In this document: positions 56,215 to 64,000 of the stretch, one piece after another
Layout: each line of letters opens with the position of its first letter
How positions within the stretch are numbered: the stretch's first letter is position 1
Source of the DNA: Candidatus Thiodiazotropha sp.
GTDB taxonomy: Bacteria > Pseudomonadota > Gammaproteobacteria > Chromatiales > Chromatiaceae
Length of the DNA stretch: 64,000 bases
Assembly: GCA_023838465.1 (NCBI GenBank)
Contig: JAIVEQ010000011.1
Location: 20,876-84,875, forward strand
Direction: 5' to 3'
The notes under the pieces: model-generated
Seen by the model: the letters and a program-made list of their open reading frames with translations, nothing else
Told to the model about the DNA's origin: nothing
Databases searched by the model: none
Translations under genes and position numbers: made by a program

Positions 56215-57000
56215 CTAAGTGATCTCTCTGAAAATATTCGGCGATATCTCTTGTGTAATCGATAATATGCTCTGTTTTAGGGGATCAGACAACGCTTGAA
56301 TATCAGTGATGTTAATGATCTCTTCAAAAGAGGGAATTCCGGATATCTCAGTATTTTGAATAATAATGTCGTCTGGTGGCAGTATGGTTGAAAGTGGACA
56401 GGAGACCAATATTACAGGCAAATCACCCAACCCCTCCATGTGGATGGTTTCCAGGTGAAAGCGCAGGCCTTGGAGCAGTGTCACGATACCGGGCCGATTC
56501 TCCAGGACGAGTCCTAAAGTCAAACTTTGAAGTAGGGTGTGAGATAGCTCATCTTTGAGCTGACTACGGTTGCCATCCAACAGTTCTAAAATTCTTTTAG
56601 GACTTATGTCTGGAAAAGAGAGGACCCATTTCAAGGGAGAAGTCACGGTTAGAGAAGCTGACTTATTCTCTTGCGTTGCCGTGTATGGGTACTCTACAGC
56701 AGTCAATGAAGGGGTAGCGGCAAATACATCCAAGGGCGAAGAGATCTCGGTGGCCAATGAAAAGGGTTTTTGCCCTGCAATGGACTGAAACCTGCCTTTT
56801 AGATCCCGAAAGGCCTTTTCTGCACCTTTTATCGGTGCCTTGGAGCCGCCACGGATATGCTCACCTAAAATCGGCACCGGTGAAAATAGAGGAGCGAGTG
56901 TGGACAAATAGCCCTTAAGGTCGGTTTCAATCTTTTCAGAAATCGACCTTGTGAGCTTACGTAGTTCCAGTATTCTTGGGATGTCGAAGGTTTCAGTCAT
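56215..57000 (-). CDS. Protein of unknown function
   Basis: I do not recognise this 261-residue protein. The ATG at 57000 (MTETFDIPRIL) is preferred to the one at 57036. There is no signal peptide or membrane span. An N-terminal helical part is rich in Lys and Arg, the middle has short strands, and the C-terminal half includes SLTLGLVLENRPG and a LPVILVSCPLSTILPPDD stretch. It is divergent from the membrane kinase across a 350-base gap, so shared control is possible. Confidence 0.6.
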   Translation of the reverse strand: MTETFDIPRILELRKLTRSISEKIETDLKGYLSTLAPLFSPVPILGEHIRGGSKAPIKGAEKAFRDLKGRFQSIAGQKPFSLATEISSPLDVFAATPSLTAVEYPYTATQENKSASLTVTSPLKWVLSFPDISPKRILELLDGNRSQLKDELSHTLLQSLTLGLVLENRPGIVTLLQGLRFHLETIHMEGLGDLPVILVSCPLSTILPPDDIIIQNTEISGIPSFEEIINITDIQALSDPLKQSILSITQEISPNIFREIT

Positions 57001-57350
57001 GTGCTGGCCCGCTATTCTATATGTCCAATTTATCACCCAGGTGCTTATTTGACCCCTGGCACTCTATGAAAGCTAATAAAAGAAGGAGTTAGCGTCAATA
57101 TTATTTTATATTAACCCGACAACCTAGTATGTGCTTTCCAGGCGTGTAAAAGAGTTGTCTGTGTTGGAAGCTCCGAAAGTGAGTGAAGCAACTGGATTTG
57201 CAGCCACAAAGATCGGGGTAGTAAATCAGTTACTTTTTTTTAATTCATCACCATTTGCTACACTCTATCAGGGATAGCATAGATGAGACATAAGAATATT
57301 GATGCCCGCTGTGGCTATCTCACAGATGTGGTAGAGGGGGAGGAGCAGAT
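57001..57350. other. Divergent intergenic region, 350 bases
   Basis: This gap between the unknown gene and the membrane kinase contains no credible reading frame. An ATATTATTTTATATTAAC stretch near 57100 and TACACT near 57259 are possible promoter parts, but no pair with a good -35 was found. GGGGGAGGAG just before 57351 is the kinase ribosome site. Confidence 0.4.
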
Positions 57351-59123
57351 TTGGACAACCAGCCGCTAATGCCTGAGTCGATAGGAAGATTTAGCCTGAT
57401 TGAAGAGATCGGTGAGGGGGCAATGTCGATTGTCTATAAGGCATTCGATCCGGAAATCAATCGCACACTGGCGATTAAGCTGTTGCGCGGGGAGTGTGCA
57501 GCAGATCCTGAATATCGTTACCGCTTTCTGCAAGAGGCAAAGGCCGCCGGTAAGTTGACTCACCCCAATATTGTGACCATTTTCGATGTGGGTGAAGTGA
57601 CTCAAGGCCCCTATATCGCGATGGAGTTTCTGGAGGGCAGGACGCTCGAGCAGATGATGGATTCAGACGCGAAAATTTCCACTCGTGAAACGGTCGTGTA
57701 TGGCATCCAACTGGCAGAGGCATTGGATTATTCACATGCACGTGGCATCGTACATCGCGATGTTAAGCCAGGTAATATCATCTCACCGGATGATGGTCAT
57801 ACGATTCGTATTACCGACTTTGGCATTGCTCATGTAGATTCGCCCAATAAGGAACACCGCACAATGATGGGGGCGGTATTGGGCACTCCTCAATATATGT
57901 CACCTGAACAGGTTGAAGGGCTGCCAGTCGATGGACGCTCGGACCTTTTCTCCCTGGGGGTTATTCTCTACCAGCTTATTACAGGGGAAAAACCCTTTGT
58001 ATCAGAGACCTTAACTTCTTTGTTGATGAAGATTGTACAAGAAGATCCGGCACCGATTGATGGTAAAATTAAGGATGTTCCACAAAGCTTAATAAAGATT
58101 GTTGAGAAACTGCTCAATAAAAAACCGGAATATCGTTTTCAAACCGGCAAAGAATTGGCAACAGCACTTCGTAGTGTTGTACACGAAATCGATGAAAAGC
58201 AGCAACATATCAACGACACTAATATTCTTCCGCTTCGTATCAAATGGACCGCCATTATGGCTGGAGTTGTTTCAATCGCGATGATCCTGGGCTCCTACCT
58301 GGTTTATCAGAAACAGGTGGATGCAATGATCGAACTGGCACTCGATTCCGGTGGCTCCTTGGCAGAATTCATCGCAATTGAGAGTGCTGAGGCCGTTTTG
58401 ATACAGGATTGGGTTGCTATAGAGACATTTGTTCACGAGATCAAGGAACGACAGCAGATCAGTTATTTACGAATTCTTGATCACAAGAAAGTCCTTCGTG
58501 CCAGCACCTCGGTTGAAGAAGTGGGTCAAACTTTGAGTAGCGATGCACCCATGCAACTGCTTCGTGAAAATGAGGGGATTGTCATATCCGAAGGGGAGTT
58601 GAATGGTGAAATGGTTTTCGATTTCCAGGCTCCACTGGTATTTCAGAACAAGAATATTGGGAAGATACAGCTCGGACTGTCGCAAACGCCACTCATTGCA
58701 GCTGCCGACCTGACTTTTTATACGATGCTTGGACTATTGGTGGCAGTTGTCCTGACGGTTGCCATTGTTGCCTATTTATTAGCAACCGGTATGACTGTTC
58801 CGATGAAGATACTCAGACGAGCCATTACGCATGTCCAACATGGAAATTATGGCTATCGAATAAAAAAAGAACGTAATGATGAGTTAGGTCTACTGTTTGT
58901 GGAGTACAACAGAATGGCGGAGGCACTCCTGAATGAGAAGGAGGAGGCCCAACAAATGGATCAAGCAATCCCCCTATCAATTGAGCCTAATGAAGACAAG
59001 ACAAATCAAGCACCGCTCCAGGATAACAAACAAATAACGGCGCTCGATGAAGAGAGCCTGCCTCCACTTGAGGAGGATATCGATGATGCAACCAGAATTA
59101 TGCAACCTAAAGTAGGTAAGTAG
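57351..59123 (+). CDS. Membrane Ser/Thr protein kinase with periplasmic and HAMP parts
   Basis: A 590-residue protein. Residues about 14-275 form a Hanks-type kinase with the Gly loop IGEGAMSIVYKAFD, catalytic Lys in AIKLLRG, HRDVKPGNI and DFGIAH. A membrane segment at about 300-322 is followed by about 130 periplasmic residues (SYLRILDHKKVLRAS is a PAS/sCACHE-like stretch), a second membrane segment at about 462-482, and a HAMP domain (MTVPMKILRRAITHVQHGN). The tail is short and acidic. The HAMP lies after, not before, the kinase, so signalling must pass through the membrane from the C-terminal side. The start is TTG with a strong ribosome site. Two interrupted lipoprotein genes follow. Confidence 0.87.
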   Translation: MDNQPLMPESIGRFSLIEEIGEGAMSIVYKAFDPEINRTLAIKLLRGECAADPEYRYRFLQEAKAAGKLTHPNIVTIFDVGEVTQGPYIAMEFLEGRTLEQMMDSDAKISTRETVVYGIQLAEALDYSHARGIVHRDVKPGNIISPDDGHTIRITDFGIAHVDSPNKEHRTMMGAVLGTPQYMSPEQVEGLPVDGRSDLFSLGVILYQLITGEKPFVSETLTSLLMKIVQEDPAPIDGKIKDVPQSLIKIVEKLLNKKPEYRFQTGKELATALRSVVHEIDEKQQHINDTNILPLRIKWTAIMAGVVSIAMILGSYLVYQKQVDAMIELALDSGGSLAEFIAIESAEAVLIQDWVAIETFVHEIKERQQISYLRILDHKKVLRASTSVEEVGQTLSSDAPMQLLRENEGIVISEGELNGEMVFDFQAPLVFQNKNIGKIQLGLSQTPLIAAADLTFYTMLGLLVAVVLTVAIVAYLLATGMTVPMKILRRAITHVQHGNYGYRIKKERNDELGLLFVEYNRMAEALLNEKEEAQQMDQAIPLSIEPNEDKTNQAPLQDNKQITALDEESLPPLEEDIDDATRIMQPKVGK

Positions 59124-59158
59124 TCACAGTGTGTAGATAGAGGGGGAATCTGTTCACC

Positions 59159-60437
59159 ATGAAATTCAAGTGAGTCTTCGATCTCGTGATGTCTTTTAGG
59201 CGTCCCAGGCCTAAAAGACACTCGATCTTTGACAACCTATTAGTGCCCCGGACGGTCCTGGTCACTGACACTACGTGATCACATCGCAAGCTCGTGACCA
59301 CTCCGCCGTCAGTTCCCAAATGACTGGACGCCGTGTTCGGATGCTCGCTTTGCATCCCCTCTGGCGCAAGGCACGACGGGTCTACAGTCTCGCCTCACGC
59401 CTACCGGGGACTAACCGCCTCGGCTTTCAGCCTTCCTTGGCGCTCAGCGAGCGAATATAACTATAATTCTGCTGCTTGTAATGCTTCTTCATGGTGGCTG
59501 CTCTTCGCCTGGCATCTATTCTGCTCTTTCAGCTTCAAGCCGTATCATTGCCAAGGATAGTGAATTTGTTGTGTTGCGTGTTGGAAAGGAGAATGCACGT
59601 ACCCTGGCAAGACATTATCTTGATGATGAGGAACTCTATTGGATAATTGAGGATGCCAATCCATCAGGAGCTATCAAGCCGGGAAACGAGATCATCATTC
59701 CCCTGAAAACGGACAATCCGACGGGTATCGATTATAACGGTTACCAGACTATTCCCATCCTCTGCTATCACCGTTTCGGCAACCGAGGAGACCGCTTGGA
59801 GGTCTCACCCAAGCAGTTCAGACAGCAACTGGAATTTCTCAAAAAAAATGATTTTAGAGTGATCCCTTTAGCCAGTTTGCTAGGATTTCTCAAGGGAGAG
59901 CAAGCGCTGCCAAAGCGTTCTGTAGTTATCACCATTGATGACGGTCACCGTTCGATCTACAAAGAAGCCTTTCCTCTTCTCCAGGAATTCGGTTATCCGG
60001 CAACTGTCTTCGCTTATAGTGACTACATGAACAACGGGGGCTTGAGAACAAATGAGATCACTGCCATGGTGAAGAGCGGTTTAATCAGCATCCAACCTCA
60101 TTCCAAGACACATGGCAATCTGGCAGTACGGCAAGGTGGAGAAGATCGTAAACAATATCAACGCAGGGTACGTCGAGAGGTTGTCGTTCCAACAAAAAAA
60201 TTGACCCAATATTTAGGACAGAAGCCGCGCTTTTATGCCTATCCGTTTGGCGATAGCAATGAATATGTTATTGATGAATTACAGGCAAACGGCCTACTCT
60301 TGGGGTTGACTGTCCAACCCCATGCCAATGCAGCCTTTGCTTATCCCTATCTGCTACACCGGACCATGATATTCGGTGATCGTGATATGAAAACGTTCAA
60401 AGCCAGCCTGGTGACCTATAAGTCACGGGAAAAATAG
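59159..60437 (+). pseudogene. LysM/polysaccharide-deacetylase lipoprotein gene interrupted by the 280-bp element
   Basis: ATG AAA TTC AAG at 59159-59170 is followed by the element and then by GCG AAT ATA at 59451. Without the element the reading frame is continuous (999 bases, 332 residues) and begins with a textbook lipoprotein signal: MKFKANITII, then LLLVMLLHGGC. As it stands, the first usable start is ATG 59481 (MLLHGGCSS), which lacks the charged and most of the hydrophobic part. The rest is intact: a LysM-like segment (about residues 40-90) and a family 4 deacetylase with VVITIDDGH, IQPHSKTHGN and FYAYPFGDSNEY. Probably inactive, unless the RNA is altered. The frame overlaps the next gene by one base. 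Confidence 0.8.
59171..59450 (+). mobile_element. 280-bp element, copy 1 (IS200/IS605-like non-autonomous)
   Basis: Identical over 280 bases to 61028-61307. The left flank is CAAG in both and there is no consistent target duplication. A perfect 11-bp stem (GTCTTTTAGGC at 59191-59201 with GCCTAAAAGAC at 59209-59219) lies 20 bases inside the left end. GGCT/AGCC at 59422-59432 lies 18 bases inside the right end. A further stem GGATGC/GCATCC is at 59339-59357. No reading frame of a transposase is present. Subterminal hairpins, insertion after a fixed tetranucleotide and no duplication fit IS200/IS605-type elements. Confidence 0.65.
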
Positions 60438-61640
60438 TGAAAGTAACTGCATATTTAATTGCCTCTTTCTGGGTGACTGTCATCCTATTTGGTTCTGGGT
60501 GCGCTATTGACTCAAAAAGAGTGAAGGGTTCATCTGGAGGTTACGGCGATCCGAAAACCTGGGTTGCTGCTGCTGAAACACATGAAAAACAGGGAGACTT
60601 GCAGGGAGCTCTATTCGAATATCGAGTGGCCAGAGCATTGGCAAAACAGGATTCAGTGATCAAAAAATCGATCAAACGTATCGAGTCTCAGATTAGTAAG
60701 AGAACCAAGAAAATGATCGCCCGGGGCAACAAAGCAGTTCGTCAAGGTAAGACCAGTAAAGCCAGGAGGCTCTATCTTGAAACACTGGGGCTGGAGCCGA
60801 ACAATAAAGATGCTCTGGAAGCTATGCGTAGGCTTGATGAGAAAAGTTCCCGACGGTCCATGGAGAGAAAAGTTGCACTTTCACAACGTAACTATAAGAG
60901 CAGAAGGAAAAAGGCTAAGAGTAATAATGGCTATGGAGATGAGACCTACACCTACTCACGTCAGGCTATCCTACAAGCAGGAAGTAGACCAGCAAGTATC
61001 GATGAATTGATAAAAGAACTCAACAAGTGAGTCTTCGATCTCGTGATGTCTTTTAGGCGTCCCAGGCCTAAAAGACACTCGATCTTTGACAACCTATTAG
61101 TGCCCCGGACGGTCCTGGTCACTGACACTACGTGATCACATCGCAAGCTCGTGACCACTCCGCCGTCAGTTCCCAAATGACTGGACGCCGTGTTCGGATG
61201 CTCGCTTTGCATCCCCTCTGGCGCAAGGCACGACGGGTCTACAGTCTCGCCTCACGCCTACCGGGGACTAACCGCCTCGGCTTTCAGCCTTCCTTGGCGC
61301 TCAGCGAAAGCATATTGCCAAATATCCCAATGATCTAGAAATGCGCAGTTTGTTATCTAAAACCCGCATCGGGCAAGCAGAAAAATCGTATCAGGCCGAA
61401 AATTATAGTGACACACTGAGTTATCTCGAGCAGGCTGAGTCTGCCGTAAATGGAGACAGGAAAAAGCTCCAGACGATCATAAAAATTCGGAAGGAATATG
61501 GCAAGGGTTTGTACATTAAAGGATTAAGAAGTTCTAGAAGTGAACCCAAGCAAGCCCTTAAGTACTGGGAACATGCGCTCAAATTTAACCCGGATGACAA
61601 GAGAACCCAATTACGAATCCAGAAAATCAATACAATGTGA
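60437..61640 (+). pseudogene. TPR-like lipoprotein gene split by the 280-bp element
   Basis: The first part (60437-61030) encodes 197 residues with a signal peptide ending at the lipobox GSGC, a helical-repeat part (AAETHEKQGDLQGALFEYRVARAL) and a basic stretch. It ends ...ELNK with the TGA of the element. After the element the frame resumes at 61308 (KHIAKYPNDLEMRS) and continues to 61640 with more repeat-like helices (SDTLSYLEQAESA, ALKYWEHALKFNPDD). Together, without 280 bases, the frame is 924 bases (307 residues). A shortened first part might still be made. GTG start overlaps the preceding gene. Confidence 0.78.
61028..61307 (+). mobile_element. 280-bp element, copy 2
   Basis: Base-for-base copy of 59171-59450, in the same orientation 1.86 kb downstream. 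Left flank AACAAG, right flank AAGCATATT; the AAG on both sides could be read as a 3-base duplication but copy 1 has none. Flanks of both copies share CAAG on the left and a G, then ATAT at positions 3 and 5-8 on the right. Confidence 0.65.
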
Positions 61641-61707
61641 GGGTTGAGCTATTGAGAGAATTTACTCTCTAGTACAGGACTCAGCACAATTGTAGTGCAA
61701 CGTTGAT

Positions 61708-62319
61708 TTAGCGCTCTAATGTAGCTAATTTTACAGCAAGAAATGCAAATATGCCTGCAAATGTACGCTGTATCCTACGCATTGCACTGGGAGATTTATC
61801 TAAATATTTTCGCAAGTAGTGTGCAAACAGCCCATAAATGACAAATATCACTAACGTTAGGCACATGAAAACGGCACCAAGAAACGCCATGTCCACTATT
61901 GCAAGCTCAGAATTATTAGGGACAAACTGTGGAAGAAAAGCCAGAAAAAATAGTGATAGCTTGGGGTTCAGAATATTGATGAGCAATGCTTTTACAGCAA
62001 TCATCCAAAATCCCATTTCCTTCGGTTTACCTTGTAATCTCAATTCGCCAGACTCTTTCCACATTCCCCATGCAAGGTAGAGTAGGTAGATGATGCCTAG
62101 AATTTTCAGTATTTGGAAGGCTACGGCACTCGCATGAAGGATTGCAGCTAGCCCCAATATGCTAGCGATTAAGTGAGGAATGATACCGAGTGTGCAGCCC
62201 AGGGCTGCGTAAAGGCTTGCACGCTTTCCATGAAATAGAGCGGTTGAAATTGTAAAAAGGACACCTGTTCCCGGAAGCAATACGATAACCAATGAGGTAA
62301 TTAAAAATTCTGTACTCAT
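61708..62319 (-). CDS. LysE-family amino acid exporter
   Basis: A 203-residue membrane protein with about six segments. The family motif near the N-terminus is LLPGTGVLFTISTALFHGKRA and LGCTLGI follows. LYLAWGMWKESGEL and LLINILNPKLSLFFLAFLPQFV are typical of LysE/RhtB. It would export an amino acid or a derivative such as homoserine lactone; the substrate is unknown. It is monocistronic and convergent with the split lipoprotein gene. Confidence 0.92.
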   Translation of the reverse strand: MSTEFLITSLVIVLLPGTGVLFTISTALFHGKRASLYAALGCTLGIIPHLIASILGLAAILHASAVAFQILKILGIIYLLYLAWGMWKESGELRLQGKPKEMGFWMIAVKALLINILNPKLSLFFLAFLPQFVPNNSELAIVDMAFLGAVFMCLTLVIFVIYGLFAHYLRKYLDKSPSAMRRIQRTFAGIFAFLAVKLATLER

Positions 62320-62474
62320 TCTTCAGTTGCTCCACTATAAATAGTGATAGATTATGTCTGTAATTTAACACTGCTTTATTACCTGTGATACTTCTCAATC
62401 TCTAATTAATTCGTTAGTCCGGATGAAGCGAAGTGTAGAACAGGAATCCAGTTTATTAAATGCATGGGGTTACA

Positions 62475-62499
62475 GGATTCCGGCATGCGCCGGAATGAC
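62475..62499. repeat. REP-like palindrome
   Basis: TTCCGGC and GCCGGAA surround ATGC at 62478-62495 in the context GGATTCC...GGAATGAC. This type of GGATTCCxGC...GCxGGAATGAC unit is a common dispersed hairpin in bacterial genomes. It lies downstream of the lipoprotein gene at 62530 and could also weaken transcript ends. Confidence 0.6.
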
Positions 62500-62529
62500 A
62501 AAAAATGCATACTCAGGTTTTTTAAGCCA

Positions 62530-63996
62530 TTAAAATTGCCTTGAAGCTGAATAGATGAGTTCCTCAGCTTTATTTGGATCTGTATTCCACGAGGGCATAG
62601 TCTCAAACCAACCATCGTTATTCGGTGTGATGTTCGTTCTAGTAGCGGAGAAGGAGAAAGGTTGATCAGTCAGGTCCAACTCATAGATAACTAAATCTAT
62701 AGCATCCATACCCATGCTAAGGGCTGTTCCATCAAGTTGCCATGTAGCTAATTTGTCACCATTAATATTCCACCTGGGAAATAAGACTGCTGCCGAAGTA
62801 TCTTGATCAAACAGTGTAATGGAAGAATCAGCTGGTTCTTCTGTATGGTGATAGAGTCCTATCCATAGATCATAATCACCAAAAATTGAAACACTATCGG
62901 AAAGATGGCGATAGCTTGCTATTAAATGACCATCGGGTGAAATCTTTGGATCAAAATCACCAGGTCCATTGGGTGTACTCAAAGGTGTGTTAGATCCTGA
63001 TGTTCTTTCCATTAAATTGTAAAGCGTCATCGTTGCAGTATCTATATTGGCTGTATAGACGCGACTAAATCCAACGCGCCCTGAAATAAATTGTTGACGT
63101 TTGAAGGTTATTTTATTGTCAACACCCCAGAATGGGTCGGCATCTATCTCATCACTCGCAGGTGGATTAGATGCATAATTTAAAGGGGTTTGGTTGTTTC
63201 CATCAATATCCATAACATAAAGTTTAAGCTGGAAACTTCCTGGATTATCTCGATCACTCACAAATATAATATATTGTCCATCTGGAGAGGGTTCTGGTGT
63301 TGCATCAATCGAATGATTGTTCTGAACCATTCCATTGGATGGATCAATATCGGTAAGATAGCGTGGTCTCGTTCCATCAACATTCATGATTGCAATAACA
63401 CTACCCGTTAAATCACCCTCATTGAAGAGTGTGTCCGAGTTTGTATCCTCAATGTAGGTTTGATAGATCAGAAGAGGTTGATTTGAGGCCGTCAATGGTG
63501 CGTAAACCACATGATTCTCTTCATATCTTGTGTTTGATATCCGCTGAGTTGATGAACCGGTAGCATTAGTCTTAAAAACACCATATTCGACAAATCGACC
63601 AGAATTGGGATCGGTCGGTATGGTATTGACGACAACTGGCTGTGGATCAGCGCCATCATCAATACCATCATTATCCGTATCTGAAAGTATTGGATTTGTG
63701 CTGAACATGTTTACTTCATCTCCATCCCAAATACGATCATTATCTGTGTCAACAATATTAGGGTCCGTACCCAAGGTCTCCTCCTGCTGATCTGTCAAAC
63801 CATCCAAGTCAGTATCGCCAGTAGATATTGGTGTAACAGTGTCACTTGAATCTCCACCACCGCATGCAGAAAGAATGAGCATAATGACTGTCAGAGGTAA
63901 CCATTTACAGTAGCGTGAAAAGGTGAATTTATTATCTCTGCTTTGTAAGTGATCCTGGTCTCTACTGTAATTGGTATTTTTTGGTATCGTATTCAT
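62530..63996 (-). CDS. Lipoprotein with calcium-binding repeats and beta-propeller (PD40) repeats
   Basis: A 488-residue protein. A long basic leader ends in the hydrophobic part VIMLILSACGGG with the lipobox LSAC at about 41-44. Residues about 60-110 are thrombospondin type 3-like calcium repeats (DTDLDGLTDQQEETLGTD, DTDNDGIDDG). The rest has TolB-like repeats (EPSPDGQYIIFVSDRDNPG; ISPDGHLIASYR; RWNINGDKLATWQ) that should form a beta-propeller. It is probably outer-membrane anchored. The start at 63996 is four bases from the window edge; an upstream start cannot be excluded. Confidence 0.85.
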   Translation of the reverse strand: MNTIPKNTNYSRDQDHLQSRDNKFTFSRYCKWLPLTVIMLILSACGGGDSSDTVTPISTGDTDLDGLTDQQEETLGTDPNIVDTDNDRIWDGDEVNMFSTNPILSDTDNDGIDDGADPQPVVVNTIPTDPNSGRFVEYGVFKTNATGSSTQRISNTRYEENHVVYAPLTASNQPLLIYQTYIEDTNSDTLFNEGDLTGSVIAIMNVDGTRPRYLTDIDPSNGMVQNNHSIDATPEPSPDGQYIIFVSDRDNPGSFQLKLYVMDIDGNNQTPLNYASNPPASDEIDADPFWGVDNKITFKRQQFISGRVGFSRVYTANIDTATMTLYNLMERTSGSNTPLSTPNGPGDFDPKISPDGHLIASYRHLSDSVSIFGDYDLWIGLYHHTEEPADSSITLFDQDTSAAVLFPRWNINGDKLATWQLDGTALSMGMDAIDLVIYELDLTDQPFSFSATRTNITPNNDGWFETMPSWNTDPNKAEELIYSASRQF

Positions 63997-64000
63997 CCAT

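Noticed and set aside
59171..59450. Group II intron
   Set aside because: The start is not GTGYG and no domain V-like stem with a GAAA loop lies near the 3' end.
59275..59460. Short open frames within the 280-bp element (about 60-80 residues on both strands)
   Set aside because: They are identical in both copies only because the DNA is identical; composition and lack of ribosome sites argue against coding.

Overview
The window looks like chromosome of a gammaproteobacterium with a polar-type flagellum. Evidence is the FlrB/FlrC two-component pair feeding a fliEFGHIJ operon, the rpoE-rseA-rseB-rseC-mucD envelope-stress operon, the lepA-lepB-rnc-era-recO-pdxJ block, cysM-rlmD, nagZ next to a phosphoribosyltransferase and a methylthioinosine phosphorylase, and TmcA and RdgC, which are typical of this class. 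The mixture resembles free-living or symbiotic sulfur-oxidising gammaproteobacteria, but no sulfur-oxidation gene is present, so that placement is only an inference. No rRNA, tRNA or CRISPR array was seen.

Layout. 1-7.4 kb: end of flrB, flrC, a sigma-54-type promoter, then fliE-fliJ. 7.5-10.6 kb: an EAL/HDOD signalling protein behind another sigma-54-type promoter, a small exported protein, and fhlB-fliK on the other strand. 10.7-13.3 kb: a GYF_2/pentapeptide membrane protein, amrA and rdgC. 13.3-13.7 kb: the largest gene-free stretch, holding a 180-bp palindromic MITE-like element and a candidate FNR-controlled small RNA. 13.7-17.1 kb: three nucleotide-sugar genes (TviB/WbpO, TviC/WbpP, UDP-glucuronate epimerase type). 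17.4-28.4 kb: a B12-radical SAM protein, tmcA, hypF, amrS-amrB with an unexpected RepB-like primase-domain gene, and nadB. 28.5-39.3 kb: sigma-E operon, a glutaredoxin-like protein and the lepA-to-pdxJ block. 39.5-48.7 kb: a DUF389 membrane protein, a spermidine-synthase-like protein, a CBS protein, cysM-rlmD, a CYTH protein, and a peptide-ABC transporter operon that contains an L,D-transpeptidase but no ATPase. 48.8-56 kb: a FliL-like protein, nagZ, purine salvage genes, a hemerythrin-like protein, a peroxiredoxin, a Sel1/SH3 protein, a lysine-rich membrane protein and tpx. 56.2-64 kb: an unknown protein, a membrane Ser/Thr kinase with periplasmic and HAMP parts, two lipoprotein genes, a LysE exporter and a large lipoprotein with calcium-binding repeats.

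The most unusual feature is at 59.1-61.6 kb. One 280-bp non-coding element is present twice, identical base for base, and interrupts two adjacent lipoprotein genes. Both copies follow CAAG, neither shows a consistent target duplication, both begin with TGA and stop the host frame at once, and both have hairpins about 20 nt inside each end. Removing exactly 280 bp restores a full reading frame in both hosts: a classical lipoprotein signal peptide for the LysM/polysaccharide-deacetylase gene and a continuous TPR-like protein for the second. The pattern best fits a non-autonomous IS200/IS605-like element; a self-removing RNA is a less likely alternative.

Other notable points are the FNR-box/small-RNA unit at 13.55-13.69 kb, a stand-alone primase-like domain translationally coupled to the MEMO1-family gene, sigma-54-type motifs in front of fliE and the EAL/HDOD gene, and a sigma-E-like motif in front of rpoE.
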